Source: JAJYVT01 sp035534455 (lineage in GTDB: Bacteria > Actinomycetota > Acidimicrobiia > Acidimicrobiales > RAAP-2). Taken from it: a stretch of 64,000 nt of DNA. The stretch is taken from NCBI GenBank assembly GCA_035534455.1, contig DATLRV010000006.1, positions 1 to 64,000 of the forward strand. Reading direction: 5' to 3'. The translations under genes and the position numbers were made by a program. Numbering within the stretch: position 1 is the stretch's first letter; each line of letters opens with the position of its first letter. Shown here piece by piece: positions 27,443 through 36,562 of this stretch. The notes below the pieces were generated by a model that saw only the letters and a list, made by a program, of their open reading frames with translations, was not told where the DNA came from and searched no databases.

Positions 27443-29278
27443 ATGTGCGGGATCATCGGTGTCACCGGCGACGACGGGGCGCTCGAGACGATCCTCGACG
27501 GGCTGCGCCGGCTCGAGTACCGGGGCTACGACTCGGCCGGGGTGGCGCTCGCCGCCGCCGGAGCCCTGTGGCGCGAACGTGCCGCCGACGGCACCCATTC
27601 GGTCGAGGACCTCGCGGCCGCGGTCGCCGCGGCGCCGCCGGCGACGGCGGGGATCGGCCACACCCGGTGGGCCACCCACGGCGGACCGACGGTGCAGAAC
27701 GCGCACCCCCATGCCGACTGCACCGGCCGGGTCGCGCTCGTCCACAACGGGATCATCGAGAACCATGCGGAGCTCGCCGCGCCACTGGTTGCCCGCGGCC
27801 ACGCCTTTGCGTCCGAGACCGACACCGAGGTCCTCGCCCACCTGCTCGAAGAGGAGCTGGCCCGGGGCGCGTCGCTGGCCGAGGCGATGCGCGCGACCCT
27901 GGCGAAGCTGCGCGGCGCCTTCAGCGTGGTGGTGCTCACGAGCGACGACCCCGACCTGATCGTGGCTGCCCGGCGCTCGGTCCCTCTCCTCGCCGGTCTC
28001 GGCGAGGGGACCGCCTTCGTCGCGTCGGACGTCTCGGCGCTGCTCGGCAGAGCGGACCGCTACTTCGCGCTCGAAGACGACCAGGTGGCCGAGGTGCGAC
28101 CGGGCTCGCTCGTCGTCACCTCGCTCGCCGGGGAAGAGGTGGACCCGACCGTCGTCACGGTGGACCCGTCCTGGGACGTCGTTGCCGCGCAGATGGGCGG
28201 GTTCGACGACTTCATGTCGAAGGAGATCCACGAGCAGCCGCGGGCCATCGCGGACACCCTCCTCGACCGGCGAGCGGGGAGCGGCTCGCTCGTGCTCGAC
28301 GAGCTGCATCTGTCGCCGGACGAGCTGCGGGCGGTGGACAAGGTGGTCGTGGTGGCCTGCGGCAGCAGCTTCCACGCGGCCATGGTGGCCAAGCACGCGA
28401 TCGAACGCTGGGCGCGGCTCCCCGCCGAGGTGGAGATCGCGAGCGAGCTCCGCTACCGCGAGCCGGTGCTGCACGAGCGGACGCTCGTGGTCGGCGCGAG
28501 CCAGTCCGGGGAGACGCTCGACACGCTCGAGGCGCTGCGTGAGGCGCGGCGCGCGGGCGCCCGGACGATCGTGGTCTCCAACGTCGTCCACTCCACGATG
28601 GCGCGGGAGGCCGACGGCACGATCTACACCCGCGCCGGCCCGGAGGTGAGCGTCGCCTCGACCAAGTGCCACCTCGCGCAGATCGTGGCGCTCGAGGTCC
28701 TCGCGCTCGCCCTCGCGCAGTGGCGCGGCACGATGGGGCCGTCCGCCGTCGCCCGGGTCCTCGACGAGCTCCACCGACTGCCGGCCGCGGTCGAGGACGC
28801 CCTGGGGCGTGCCAAGGAGGTGGGCGACGTCGCCGACGCGCTCGGTGGCGCACGCGACTTCTTCTTCATCGGCAGGAACCTCGGGTACCCGGTCGCCCTC
28901 GAGGGGGCGCTCAAGCTGAAGGAGATCTCGTACCTGCGCGCCGAGGGCTACCCCGCCGGCGAGCTCAAGCACGGCCCGCTCGCCCTCATCGAGCCGGGGA
29001 CCGTCGTCGTGGCCGTGCTCGACCCGTTGCGCGACAAGATGCGGTCGAACGTCGCCGAGGCTGCCGCGCGCGGCGCGACGGTGGTGGCGGTCGCCGCCGA
29101 CGACGACCTCGACGTCGCGGGCGACCACGTGTTGCGGGTGCCGTCACTCACCGACCCGGTGCTCGCCCCGGTGGTCCAGGTGGTCCCCCTGCAGCTCCTC
29201 GCCTACGGCCTCGCCCGACGGCTCGGCAACGACGTCGACCGGCCGCGCAACCTTGCCAAGACGGTGACGGTCGAGTGA
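27443..29278 (+). CDS. glmS: Glucosamine--fructose-6-phosphate aminotransferase
   Basis: Makes glucosamine-6-phosphate from fructose-6-phosphate and glutamine, the step before GlmM. 611 residues. Cys2 of MCGIIGV is the glutaminase nucleophile, with RRLEYRGYDSAG, THGGPTVQNAHPH and HNGIIENH following. Two SIS domains occupy residues about 290-600 (CGSSFHAAMVAKHAIE, SQSGETLDTL), and the protein ends DRPRNLAKTVTVE. No ribosome binding site precedes the ATG, which fits a leaderless message. GTGA overlap with acpS. Confidence 0.97.
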   Translation: MCGIIGVTGDDGALETILDGLRRLEYRGYDSAGVALAAAGALWRERAADGTHSVEDLAAAVAAAPPATAGIGHTRWATHGGPTVQNAHPHADCTGRVALVHNGIIENHAELAAPLVARGHAFASETDTEVLAHLLEEELARGASLAEAMRATLAKLRGAFSVVVLTSDDPDLIVAARRSVPLLAGLGEGTAFVASDVSALLGRADRYFALEDDQVAEVRPGSLVVTSLAGEEVDPTVVTVDPSWDVVAAQMGGFDDFMSKEIHEQPRAIADTLLDRRAGSGSLVLDELHLSPDELRAVDKVVVVACGSSFHAAMVAKHAIERWARLPAEVEIASELRYREPVLHERTLVVGASQSGETLDTLEALREARRAGARTIVVSNVVHSTMAREADGTIYTRAGPEVSVASTKCHLAQIVALEVLALALAQWRGTMGPSAVARVLDELHRLPAAVEDALGRAKEVGDVADALGGARDFFFIGRNLGYPVALEGALKLKEISYLRAEGYPAGELKHGPLALIEPGTVVVAVLDPLRDKMRSNVAEAAARGATVVAVAADDDLDVAGDHVLRVPSLTDPVLAPVVQVVPLQLLAYGLARRLGNDVDRPRNLAKTVTVE

Positions 29279-29643
29279 CCGCCATCAGCGGGGTGGGCGT
29301 CGACGCGGTGGACGTCCCGCGCTTCGCCGCGGCGCTCGGCCGGCGCCCTGCGATCGCGTCCCGCTTGTTCACCGACGGCGAGCAGCGCGACGGGCACGGC
29401 GACGCGCAGCGCCTGGCGGCGCGGTTCGCGGCCAAGGAGGCGACGATGAAGGCGCTCGGCGGCGGCATCGGCAGCTTCGCTTGGCGCGACGTCGAGGTGG
29501 TGCGGCTGGAGAGCGGCGAGCCCACGCTCCGCCTCTCGGCGACCGCGGCATCGCTGGCGGCGAGCCGGAGGGTGGCGCACTGGCACGTGTCGCTCACCCA
29601 CACGGCGACCGTCGCGATCGCCATGGTGGTCGCCGAGTCCTGA
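29275..29643 (+). CDS. acpS: Holo-[acyl-carrier-protein] synthase
   Basis: Transfers 4'-phosphopantetheine from CoA to acyl carrier proteins. 122 residues. The signature GVGVDAVDVPRF (first metal ligand Asp) and the second motif ARFAAKEATMKALG (Glu ligand) are clear. GTG 29275 overlaps the glmS stop. Followed two bases after its stop by nnr. The acpS-nnr-alr order is common in actinobacteria. Confidence 0.94.
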   Translation: MTAISGVGVDAVDVPRFAAALGRRPAIASRLFTDGEQRDGHGDAQRLAARFAAKEATMKALGGGIGSFAWRDVEVVRLESGEPTLRLSATAASLAASRRVAHWHVSLTHTATVAIAMVVAES

Positions 29644-29645
29644 CC

Positions 29646-31040
29646 GTGCAACCGGTGGTCACCGTCGCCGAGATGCGCGCGGCAGACGCGGCGGCGCCCG
29701 TGCCCGAGGAGACCCTGGTCCGCCGCGCCGGGACGGCGGCGGCCGTCGCGGCCCTCCGGATGCTCGGCGGCACGTACGGCATGCGCGTCGTGGTCGTCGC
29801 GGGGAAGGGGAACAACGGCGCCGACGGGCGGGTCGCCGCGGGGGTCCTGCGAGCCCGTGGCGCCCGCGTGTCGGTCGTCGCTCCCGGCGCGGCGATCCGC
29901 GACTGCGACCTGGTCGTCGACGCGGCGCTCGGCACCGGGCTGCGCGGCGCCTACGACGCGCCCGGCGTGCCTCCCGGCGCGCAGGTGCTCGCCGTGGACA
30001 TCCCCTCCGGGGTCGACGGCGACACCGGCGCGGCACCCGGGAGACCGATGGTCGCCACCCGCACGGTGACCTTCGCCGCGTGGAAGCCGGGCCTCTTGCA
30101 GGGGGACGGCCCGAGGTTCGCCGGTGCGGTCGAGGTCGCCGACATCGGGCTCGGCGAGCTCCGCGCCGGCGCCGCGCTCGTCGAGGACGACGACGTCGCC
30201 CGGCTCGTCCCCCTCCGGGCACCGCGCTCGCACAAGTGGGAGACCGCGGTCTGCGTCGTCGCGGGCTCCCCGGGCATGGAGGGCGCAGCGACGCTCGCGG
30301 CAACCGGCGCGTCGCGGGCGGGCGCGGGCATGGTGCGCCTCGGGCTCCCCGGGAGCGCGGACGTCCCGGCCCCCGGCGCCTGGCCGACCGAGGCCGTCCG
30401 CTTCGCGCTCCCCGCGAGGGGTTGGGGGGCCGAGGTCCTGGGCGTGCTCGAGCGATGCCGCGCCCTCGTCATCGGCCCGGGCATCGGGAGGTCCGAGGAC
30501 ACCGTGGCCGAGATCCGGGCGGTCGTGGCCGCCGCCCGGGTGCCGGTCGTCGTCGATGCGGACGCGCTCTTCGCACTCGGGGACGCCGCGACGGCACGCG
30601 AGATCGTCGCCGGGTCGCGCCCGGTGGTCGTGACGCCGCACGACCGGGAGTACGCGCGGCTCCTCGGCGCCGACCCGGGTCCGGACCGCCTGGACGCCGC
30701 GCGGCGGCTGGCCGCCGCGACCGGCGCCGTGGCACTGGTGAAGGGGTCGCTCACCGCCGTCGCATCCCCGTCGGGCGAGGTGCGGCTGGCCGCCGCAGGG
30801 AGCCCGCGCCTCGCCACGGCAGGGACGGGCGACGTGTTGTCGGGCGTGATCGGCGCCTTCTGCGCCCGCGGCATGACCGCGCTCGACGCGGCCGCCCTCG
30901 CCGCGCACGTGCACGGGCGTGCGGCGTCCGACGGGCGCGCCGAGGGGCTCGTGGCGGGCGACCTTCCGCACCTGATCTCCGCGCGCCTGTCGGCCGCGCT
31001 CGGCCCGGGGACGCCGCCGTCCCCGCACCTCGGAGGGTGA
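29646..31040 (+). CDS. nnr: Bifunctional NAD(P)H-hydrate repair enzyme
   Basis: Repairs damaged NADHX/NADPHX. 464 residues in two domains. The N-terminal epimerase (YjeF_N, about 1-195) has GKGNNGADGRVAAG and VDIPSGVDGDTGA. The C-terminal ADP/ATP-dependent dehydratase (carbohydrate-kinase fold) has VIGPGIGRSEDT, VVVTPHDREYARLLG and the anion hole with catalytic Asp, TAGTGDVLSGVIGAF. GTG 29646 chosen as the first start after acpS; the epimerase part is somewhat short at its N-terminus. Confidence 0.93.
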   Translation: MQPVVTVAEMRAADAAAPVPEETLVRRAGTAAAVAALRMLGGTYGMRVVVVAGKGNNGADGRVAAGVLRARGARVSVVAPGAAIRDCDLVVDAALGTGLRGAYDAPGVPPGAQVLAVDIPSGVDGDTGAAPGRPMVATRTVTFAAWKPGLLQGDGPRFAGAVEVADIGLGELRAGAALVEDDDVARLVPLRAPRSHKWETAVCVVAGSPGMEGAATLAATGASRAGAGMVRLGLPGSADVPAPGAWPTEAVRFALPARGWGAEVLGVLERCRALVIGPGIGRSEDTVAEIRAVVAAARVPVVVDADALFALGDAATAREIVAGSRPVVVTPHDREYARLLGADPGPDRLDAARRLAAATGAVALVKGSLTAVASPSGEVRLAAAGSPRLATAGTGDVLSGVIGAFCARGMTALDAAALAAHVHGRAASDGRAEGLVAGDLPHLISARLSAALGPGTPPSPHLGG

Positions 31041-31052
31041 CGGGGCGCGCCC

Positions 31053-32222
31053 GTGGCTGAGGCAAGGACGCGCCCCGCATGGGTGGAGGTCGACCTCGAC
31101 GCCCTCGCGCACAACGTCGGCCTGCTCGCCCGCCGCGCCGCGCCCGCCGCGCTGTGCGCGGTCGTGAAAGCGGACGCCTACGGCCACGGCGCGGTGGAGG
31201 TCGCGCGCACCGCGCTCGCGTCCGGCGCGGCCGGGCTCGCGGTGACCGTCGTCGACGAAGGTCTGGAGCTGCGCGAGCACGGCATCGGCGCGCCGGTGCT
31301 CGTCCTGTCCGAGATCGTGCCGGATGTCGCCGAGGTGCTCGTGCGCGCCGGGCTCACCGCGACCGTCACGACGCAGGGGGGGGTGGCGGCGCTCGCCGCT
31401 GCGGCGCGCCGCAGCGGGAGGAGGGTCGGCGTCCACGTCAAGGTCGACACCGGCATGCACCGCATCGGCGTCGCCCCCCAGGACGCCGCGGCGCTCGTCG
31501 AGGCGGCAGAGGCGGAGGAGGGACTCCGTGTCGAGGCGCTCTGGACGCACCTCGCGGTGGCGGACGGGGTGTCCGACGACGACCGCGCGTTCACGGCGCT
31601 GCAGCTCGAGCGTTTCGACGGCGTCGTGGCGCAGCTGCGCGCCCGGCCCCGGCTCCTGCACGCGGCCAACACCGCGGCGGCGGTGGCGTGGCCCGCCTCC
31701 CGCTACGACATGGTGCGGTGCGGCATCGGCATGTACGGGTGCGTGCCGGCCCCGGCCATGGCGGAGGGCGGCGCGGGCGAGGAGGTCGGCGCACTGCTCT
31801 CGCAGCTGCGACCGGTGCTGTCCCTCAAGGCGCGCGTCAGCCAGGTGCGCGAGCTCGACGGCGGCGCCCGCCCCTCCTACGGCCGCCGGCGCGCCCTCGG
31901 CGAGCGCGGCACCGTGGCGACGGTGCCGCTGGGCTACGCCGACGGCGTCCCCCGACGGCTCTTCGACACCGGAGGACCGGTGCTCATCGGCGGCCGGCGC
32001 CGGCCCCTCGCCGGCGTGGTCACCATGGACCAGCTCGTGGTGGACTGCGGGCCGCATGCGGCCGTCGAACCGGGCGACGAGGTCGTCTTCATCGGGCGCC
32101 AGGGCGACGACGAGATAACGGCGGCCCACTGGGCGCAGCTCCTCGGGACGATCTCCTACGAGGTGCTCTGCGGGATCGGCCCGCGGGTGCCGCGCGTCTA
32201 CGCCGGGGCGGGGTCCGGGTGA
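31053..32222 (+). CDS. alr: Alanine racemase
   Basis: PLP enzyme making D-alanine for peptidoglycan. 389 residues. The PLP lysine is K39 in AVVKADAYGHGA. The catalytic Tyr is Y276 in RPSYGRRRAL. HVKVDTGMHRIG and the C-terminal VTMDQLVVDCG and GTISYEVLCGI are typical. GTG start 12 bases after nnr. The GTGA overlap with the next gene implies cotranslation with the hydrolase. Confidence 0.95.
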   Translation: MAEARTRPAWVEVDLDALAHNVGLLARRAAPAALCAVVKADAYGHGAVEVARTALASGAAGLAVTVVDEGLELREHGIGAPVLVLSEIVPDVAEVLVRAGLTATVTTQGGVAALAAAARRSGRRVGVHVKVDTGMHRIGVAPQDAAALVEAAEAEEGLRVEALWTHLAVADGVSDDDRAFTALQLERFDGVVAQLRARPRLLHAANTAAAVAWPASRYDMVRCGIGMYGCVPAPAMAEGGAGEEVGALLSQLRPVLSLKARVSQVRELDGGARPSYGRRRALGERGTVATVPLGYADGVPRRLFDTGGPVLIGGRRRPLAGVVTMDQLVVDCGPHAAVEPGDEVVFIGRQGDDEITAAHWAQLLGTISYEVLCGIGPRVPRVYAGAGSG

Positions 32223-33184
32223 ACCTCCGCCGTGCCGCCGTCACCGGGATGGTCGCAGTCGGGGGCGCCGGGCTCGGGTACCTGCTCCAGCGCTCGGCGG
32301 CAGGGCGCTGGCGCGCCAGCGCCGAGGAGCTCGCGGCGGACGGCCTCTCGCTGCCGCCCGACCTGCGCCACCACTTCGTGCCCACGAGCGACGGCGGGCG
32401 GGTCCACGTCGTCGAGCGCGCCGCGGCAGGGTCCGCCGACCGCCCGACCTACGTGCTGGTTCACGGCATCATGCTCGGGGTCGCGACCTGGGCGCCGCAG
32501 CTCCGCGCGCTCGACGGCAGGGTCCTCGCCGTCAGCCAGCGCGGGCACGGGCAGTCGCGGGCGGGGAGCGAGGGCTACTCGTTCGACCGGCTCGCCGCGG
32601 ACCTCCTCGAGGTGCTCGACCGGCTCGACGTGCGCGACGCGGTCCTCGTCGGCCACTCGATGGGCGGGATGGTCGCCCAGCTGTGCGCCACGACACGTGC
32701 CGGCGACCTCGCCGCGCGCGTGCGCCGCATGGTCCTCGTCGCGACCTCGCCCGGTCCGGTCGCCGCCGCGCCGTTCGCCTCGTTCGCCGGCGCGCTCGCG
32801 GCCCGTGCGCTCTCGGGCGCCGAACGGCGGGGCCGCGGCCCGATGCCGAAGTCGGCGACCGTCTGGGGGGCGAGGATGTGCTTCGGCGCCGCGCCCTCGC
32901 CCACCCGGGTGGCGCTCTTGCGGGGAATGCTCGACGCCATGTCGCCCGGCGCCCTCGCCCAGCTGCTGCCGCACCTCTTCGCCTTCGACGTGCGCGACCG
33001 GCTCGGCGAGATCGCGATGGAGGTGCACGTGGTGGTGGGCAGCCGCGACCTCCTCACCCCGCCGCGCACAGCGCGGGCGATCGCGGCGCGGGTGCGGCGC
33101 GCGCGCCTCACCGTGCTGCCGGGCTGCGGGCACATGGTCATGCTCGAGCGCCCAGACGCGTTGTGCGACCTCGTGGCGGAATGA
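32219..33184 (+). CDS. Alpha/beta hydrolase, membrane-anchored
   Basis: Alpha/beta-hydrolase fold, 321 residues. The nucleophile elbow GHSMGG has Ser147. The likely acid is in VVGSRDLLTPP and the base is the His in LPGCGHMVMLE. HGIMLGVATW gives the oxyanion region. A hydrophobic N-terminus (AVTGMVAVGGAGLGYLL, about residues 7-23) looks like a membrane anchor or signal. GTG overlaps the alr stop. A hydrolase between alr and the tsa genes also occurs in Streptomyces-type genomes. The substrate is unknown. Confidence 0.85.
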   Translation: MNLRRAAVTGMVAVGGAGLGYLLQRSAAGRWRASAEELAADGLSLPPDLRHHFVPTSDGGRVHVVERAAAGSADRPTYVLVHGIMLGVATWAPQLRALDGRVLAVSQRGHGQSRAGSEGYSFDRLAADLLEVLDRLDVRDAVLVGHSMGGMVAQLCATTRAGDLAARVRRMVLVATSPGPVAAAPFASFAGALAARALSGAERRGRGPMPKSATVWGARMCFGAAPSPTRVALLRGMLDAMSPGALAQLLPHLFAFDVRDRLGEIAMEVHVVVGSRDLLTPPRTARAIAARVRRARLTVLPGCGHMVMLERPDALCDLVAE

Positions 33185-33240
33185 CGGGTGTTCGGCGAGG
33201 GGTCTCCGGTGCGACCCGGGGTGCGCCCCGGGCCCGGCGG

Positions 33241-33246
33241 TAGCAT
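33241..33246 (+). promoter_or_regulatory. -10 box TAGCAT, leaderless geometry
   Basis: TAGCAT ends six bases before the GTG of the uracil-DNA glycosylase gene, inside a 68-base gap. No recognisable -35. Confidence 0.45.
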
Positions 33247-33252
33247 CCCGGG

Positions 33253-33831
33253 GTGGTCCTCGAGATGAGCGCCGCGGACGAGCTCGCACGGGTGCGCGAG
33301 GAGGCGCTCGGCTGCACGAGGTGCGCGCTCGCCGGGGGGAGGACCCAGGTGGTCTTCGGCGCCGGCAATCCGGCGGCGGACCTCATGTTCGTGGGCGAGG
33401 GCCCCGGGCGCGAAGAGGACATCCAGGGCGAGCCCTTCGTAGGGCGGTCGGGGAAGTTGCTCGACCTCCTCATGCGCCAGGAGCTCGGGATCGAGCGGCG
33501 CGACTGCTACATCGCCAACTGCGTGAAGTGCCGGCCGCCCGGCAACCGCGACCCGCTGCCCGGCGAGATCGACGCGTGCCGCCCGTACCTCGAGCGCCAG
33601 ATCGAGCTGGTCGCGCCCAAGGTCGTCGTGACCCTCGGGAACTTCGCGACGAGGACGCTGCTCGAGACGTCCGAAGGCATCCGCCGACTGCGCGGTCGCG
33701 TCTACCCCTTCAGGGGCGTCCAACTGGTGCCGACCTACCACCCCGCCGCGGCCCTCCGGGGCGGAGGGGAGATCGTCGCGGAGATGCGTGCGGACTTCGT
33801 TCGCGCCAAGGCCCTGCTCCGCAACGGGTGA
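33253..33831 (+). CDS. Uracil-DNA glycosylase, family 4 (4Fe-4S)
   Basis: Removes uracil from DNA. 192 residues from GTG 33253; ATG 33265 is an alternative. Cys21, Cys24, Cys93 and Cys109 have the same spacing as the 4Fe-4S ligands of the Thermus family-4 enzyme. Motif A is GEGPGREEDIQGEPFVGRSG and the second active-site motif is the HP in TYHPAAAL. The GTG lies six bases after a TAGCAT box, with no ribosome binding site. Stands 18 bases before tsaE. Confidence 0.93.
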   Translation: MVLEMSAADELARVREEALGCTRCALAGGRTQVVFGAGNPAADLMFVGEGPGREEDIQGEPFVGRSGKLLDLLMRQELGIERRDCYIANCVKCRPPGNRDPLPGEIDACRPYLERQIELVAPKVVVTLGNFATRTLLETSEGIRRLRGRVYPFRGVQLVPTYHPAAALRGGGEIVAEMRADFVRAKALLRNG

Positions 33832-33849
33832 CGGGCGCGAGGACCTGAC

Positions 33850-34353
33850 GTGAGCTGGTCGCTGCGCGCGCAGAGCGAGTCGCCGGACGCGACGCGTGCG
33901 CTCGCCGAGCGCCTCGCCGGTGCGGCGCGTCGCGGAGACGTCGTCGTCCTGCAGGGCACGCTCGGCGCCGGGAAGACCACCTTCGCGCAGGGCTTCGCCC
34001 GCGGACTCGGCGTCGCAGGGCCGGTCACGAGCCCCACGTTCACGCTCGTCCGCCAGTACCCGTGCGCACTTGGCCAGTTGGTCCATGTCGACGTCTACCG
34101 CCTCGAGCACCTCGCGGAGGTCGCAGACCTCGGCCTCGCGGACCTCGTCGACGACGGCGTGGCGCTCGTCGAGTGGGGCGACGTGGCGAGGCCTGCGCTC
34201 GGCGCCGTGACGTGGACCGTCGGGATCAGCCGCCCGGCGGGGGAGGGACCCGGCGACGGCGACGGCGACGCCGACGACGATCGGGAGCTCTCCGTCTCCG
34301 GAGAGGACGACTCGAGGCGTGCCGAGGTCGCGGCCGCGCTCGGCGCGGGGTGA
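33850..34353 (+). CDS. tsaE: tRNA t6A biosynthesis ATPase TsaE
   Basis: ATPase that resets the TsaB-TsaD complex during t6A37 synthesis. 167 residues. Walker A GTLGAGKTT is at 36-44. SPTFTLVRQY, HVDVYRLEH and the VEWGDV motif are conserved. The last 35 residues are an acidic Gly/Asp-rich tail encoded partly by GGCGAC repeats (about 34253-34280). GTG start with GAGGACC upstream. Confidence 0.93.
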   Translation: MSWSLRAQSESPDATRALAERLAGAARRGDVVVLQGTLGAGKTTFAQGFARGLGVAGPVTSPTFTLVRQYPCALGQLVHVDVYRLEHLAEVADLGLADLVDDGVALVEWGDVARPALGAVTWTVGISRPAGEGPGDGDGDADDDRELSVSGEDDSRRAEVAAALGAG

Positions 34354-34407
34354 GCGTGTGGTGACGGGGAGGGGCGAGGACCCCCTGCACTGCCGGAGGG
34401 TGGCCTG

Positions 34408-35082
34408 ATGCTGCTCGGGATCGAGACCGCGGCCGGGCTCGTCGGGGTCGCGCTGGCCGACGCCGACGGGCCGCTCGGCGGCGTGTGGCTGCGCGGGGAG
34501 CGCCGACATGCCGAGACGCTGGCCCCCGCGGTCGCCCACGTGCTCGCGCAGGCGGGTGCCTCGCTCGCCGACGTGGACGTGGTCGCGGTCGACGTGGGTC
34601 CCGGCCTCTTCACCGGGTTGCGCGTGGGGGTCGCCACGGCCCAGGGCCTCGCGGCAGGGCTCGGGGTGGGCGTCCTCGAGGTGACCAGCGTCGACGTTCT
34701 CGCCGGGGAGGCCTACCACGCCGGCTGGGAGGGTCCGGTCGCGGCCGTGGTCGACGCGCGTCGGGGCGAGGTCTTCGCCGCCCTCGCCGCAGGCCCCGGC
34801 GGAGCGGTCGAGGCTCCGTCGCGCCACACCCCCGACGCCCTTGCGGCAACCCTGCGCCGCACGCCCCGCACCCTCCTCGTGGGCACGGGCGCGCACCGCT
34901 ACGCCGAGGTGTTCAGGGCCGCCGGGCTGCGCGTCGCCGGCATCCGCGAGCCCTCCCCGCGGGTCCTCGTCGCCCTCGCCGCCGGTAGGCTGGCCGGCGG
35001 CGAGACGCCGGTGCCCCCGGCTGCGGTCCGCCCCGTGTACCTCCGAGAGGCGGACGCGCGGATCAACTGGGTGCAGCGGTGA
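34408..35082 (+). CDS. tsaB: tRNA t6A biosynthesis protein TsaB
   Basis: ASKHA-fold partner of TsaD in t6A formation. 224 residues. MLLGIETAAGLVGVALADAD opens the protein, and VDVGPGLFTGLRVGVATAQG is the family signature. ATG has CGGAGGG upstream. GTGA overlap with rimI. Confidence 0.94.
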   Translation: MLLGIETAAGLVGVALADADGPLGGVWLRGERRHAETLAPAVAHVLAQAGASLADVDVVAVDVGPGLFTGLRVGVATAQGLAAGLGVGVLEVTSVDVLAGEAYHAGWEGPVAAVVDARRGEVFAALAAGPGGAVEAPSRHTPDALAATLRRTPRTLLVGTGAHRYAEVFRAAGLRVAGIREPSPRVLVALAAGRLAGGETPVPPAAVRPVYLREADARINWVQR

Positions 35083-35582
35083 TCGAGCTCGTGAGGATGC
35101 GCCGGCGCGACCTGCGGCGGGTGATGGCCATCGAGCAGATGGTCTTCCCCGAGCCGTGGACCCAGGGCGTCTTCGTGTCCGAGCTCTCGCTGCGCAAGGG
35201 CCGGGCGTACCGCGTCGCGCGTCTCGGCAGGGAGATGGTCGGCTACGTCGGCCTGATGTTCGTGGAGGACGAGGCGCACGTGACGACGGTGGCGGTGGCA
35301 CGCGAGCACCAGGGCCGGGGCGTGGGCACCCAGATCATGCTGGGCGCCGTGCGGATCGCCCTGGAGGAGGGCTCGCGGCGCATCTCGTTGGAGGTCGCCG
35401 TCGGCAACGAACGTGCGCAGGCGCTCTACCGGCGGTTCGGGTTCGCCCCTGTCGGCATCCGCAAGGGCTACTACCAGCTCACCGGCGAGGACGCCTACGT
35501 CATGTGGGCGTACGACATCCACACGCCCGCGTACGCCGAGCGGATCGCGCGGATCGAGGAGGAGGAGGCGCAGCGCACGTGA
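35079..35582 (+). CDS. rimI: Ribosomal-protein-alanine N-acetyltransferase
   Basis: GNAT-fold N-acetyltransferase, 167 residues. The acetyl-CoA motif is VAREHQGRGVGTQIM, with LEVAVGNERAQALYRRFGF typical of RimI. GTG overlaps the tsaB stop and its own TGA overlaps the tsaD GTG. Its position inside the tsa group is conserved in actinobacteria. The protein target here is unproven; RimI in other bacteria acetylates S18. Confidence 0.92.
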   Translation: MIELVRMRRRDLRRVMAIEQMVFPEPWTQGVFVSELSLRKGRAYRVARLGREMVGYVGLMFVEDEAHVTTVAVAREHQGRGVGTQIMLGAVRIALEEGSRRISLEVAVGNERAQALYRRFGFAPVGIRKGYYQLTGEDAYVMWAYDIHTPAYAERIARIEEEEAQRT

Positions 35583-36562
35583 ACGTGCTCGGCATCGAGA
35601 CCTCCTGCGACGAGACCGCCGCGGCGGTCGTGGCCGAGGGACGGACCGTGCGGTCGTCGGTCGTCTCCAGCCAGATCGACCTCCACGCGCGTTACGGCGG
35701 CGTGGTGCCCGAGATCGCGGGCCGCGCCCACGTCGAGCTGCTCGTGCCGGCGGTCGAAGAGGCGTTGACCCGGGCCGGCCTGGAGCGCCCGGACGCCGTG
35801 GCGGCGACGTACGGCCCGGGACTGGTCGGGTCGCTGCTCGTCGGCCTCTCGGCCGCAAAGGGTCTCGCGATGAGCTGGGACGTCCCCTTCGTCGGGGTGA
35901 ACCACCTGGAGGGGCACCTCTTCGCGCCCGTGATCGAGGAGCCCGACCTCGAGTGGCCCCTCGTGGTCCTGCTCGTGTCCGGCGGCCACACGCTGCTCGT
36001 CCACGCGTCCGCACCCGGCCGCTACACCCTGTTGGGCCAGACGATCGACGACGCCGCAGGGGAGGCGTTCGACAAGGTGGCGCGCTTCCTCGGGCTCGGC
36101 TACCCCGGCGGCCCGGCCATCGACCGGGTGGCCGGGGAGGGTGACCCCGCCTCGTTCCGCTTCCCGCGGGCGATGCTCGACGGCAGCTACGACTTCTCCT
36201 TCTCGGGACTCAAGACCGCGGTCGTCCGCGCCGTCGAGCGGCAGCCCTCCGCGGCGACGCCGGACGTCGCGGCCGCGTTCCAAGACGCCGTCGTGGACGT
36301 CCTCGTCACGAAGGCGGCCAGGGCGGTTCGGGAGCTCGGGGCGAAGGGCCTCTGCCTCGGCGGCGGCGTGGCCGCCAACTCCCTGCTGCGCCGCAGGGCG
36401 CCCGAGTCGGTCGACGTCCCGACCTACCTGCCCAGCATGGCGATGTGCACCGACAACGCGGCGATGGTGGCCGCCGCGGGCTCCTTCCGCCTGGCGCACG
36501 ACGGCCCGAGCCCGCTCTCCCTCGCCGCCGACCCGAACCTGTTCCTCGAGTTCGAGGGGTGA
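35579..36562 (+). CDS. tsaD: tRNA threonylcarbamoyltransferase TsaD
   Basis: Transfers threonylcarbamoyl to A37 of tRNAs reading ANN codons. 327 residues. LGIETSCDETAAAVV opens the ASKHA fold. The metal ligands are His109 and His113 in NHLEGH. LVSGGHTLL, GEAFDKVARFLGLGYPGGP and the C-terminal CTDNAAMVAAAG are typical. GTG overlaps the rimI stop (GTGA), and its own stop overlaps rlmN. Confidence 0.96.
   Translation: MNVLGIETSCDETAAAVVAEGRTVRSSVVSSQIDLHARYGGVVPEIAGRAHVELLVPAVEEALTRAGLERPDAVAATYGPGLVGSLLVGLSAAKGLAMSWDVPFVGVNHLEGHLFAPVIEEPDLEWPLVVLLVSGGHTLLVHASAPGRYTLLGQTIDDAAGEAFDKVARFLGLGYPGGPAIDRVAGEGDPASFRFPRAMLDGSYDFSFSGLKTAVVRAVERQPSAATPDVAAAFQDAVVDVLVTKAARAVRELGAKGLCLGGGVAANSLLRRRAPESVDVPTYLPSMAMCTDNAAMVAAAGSFRLAHDGPSPLSLAADPNLFLEFEG

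Noticed and set aside
29148..32129. 993-codon minus-strand frame over nnr and alr
   Set aside because: Antisense to two complete enzymes; low-complexity His/Arg/Gly product.
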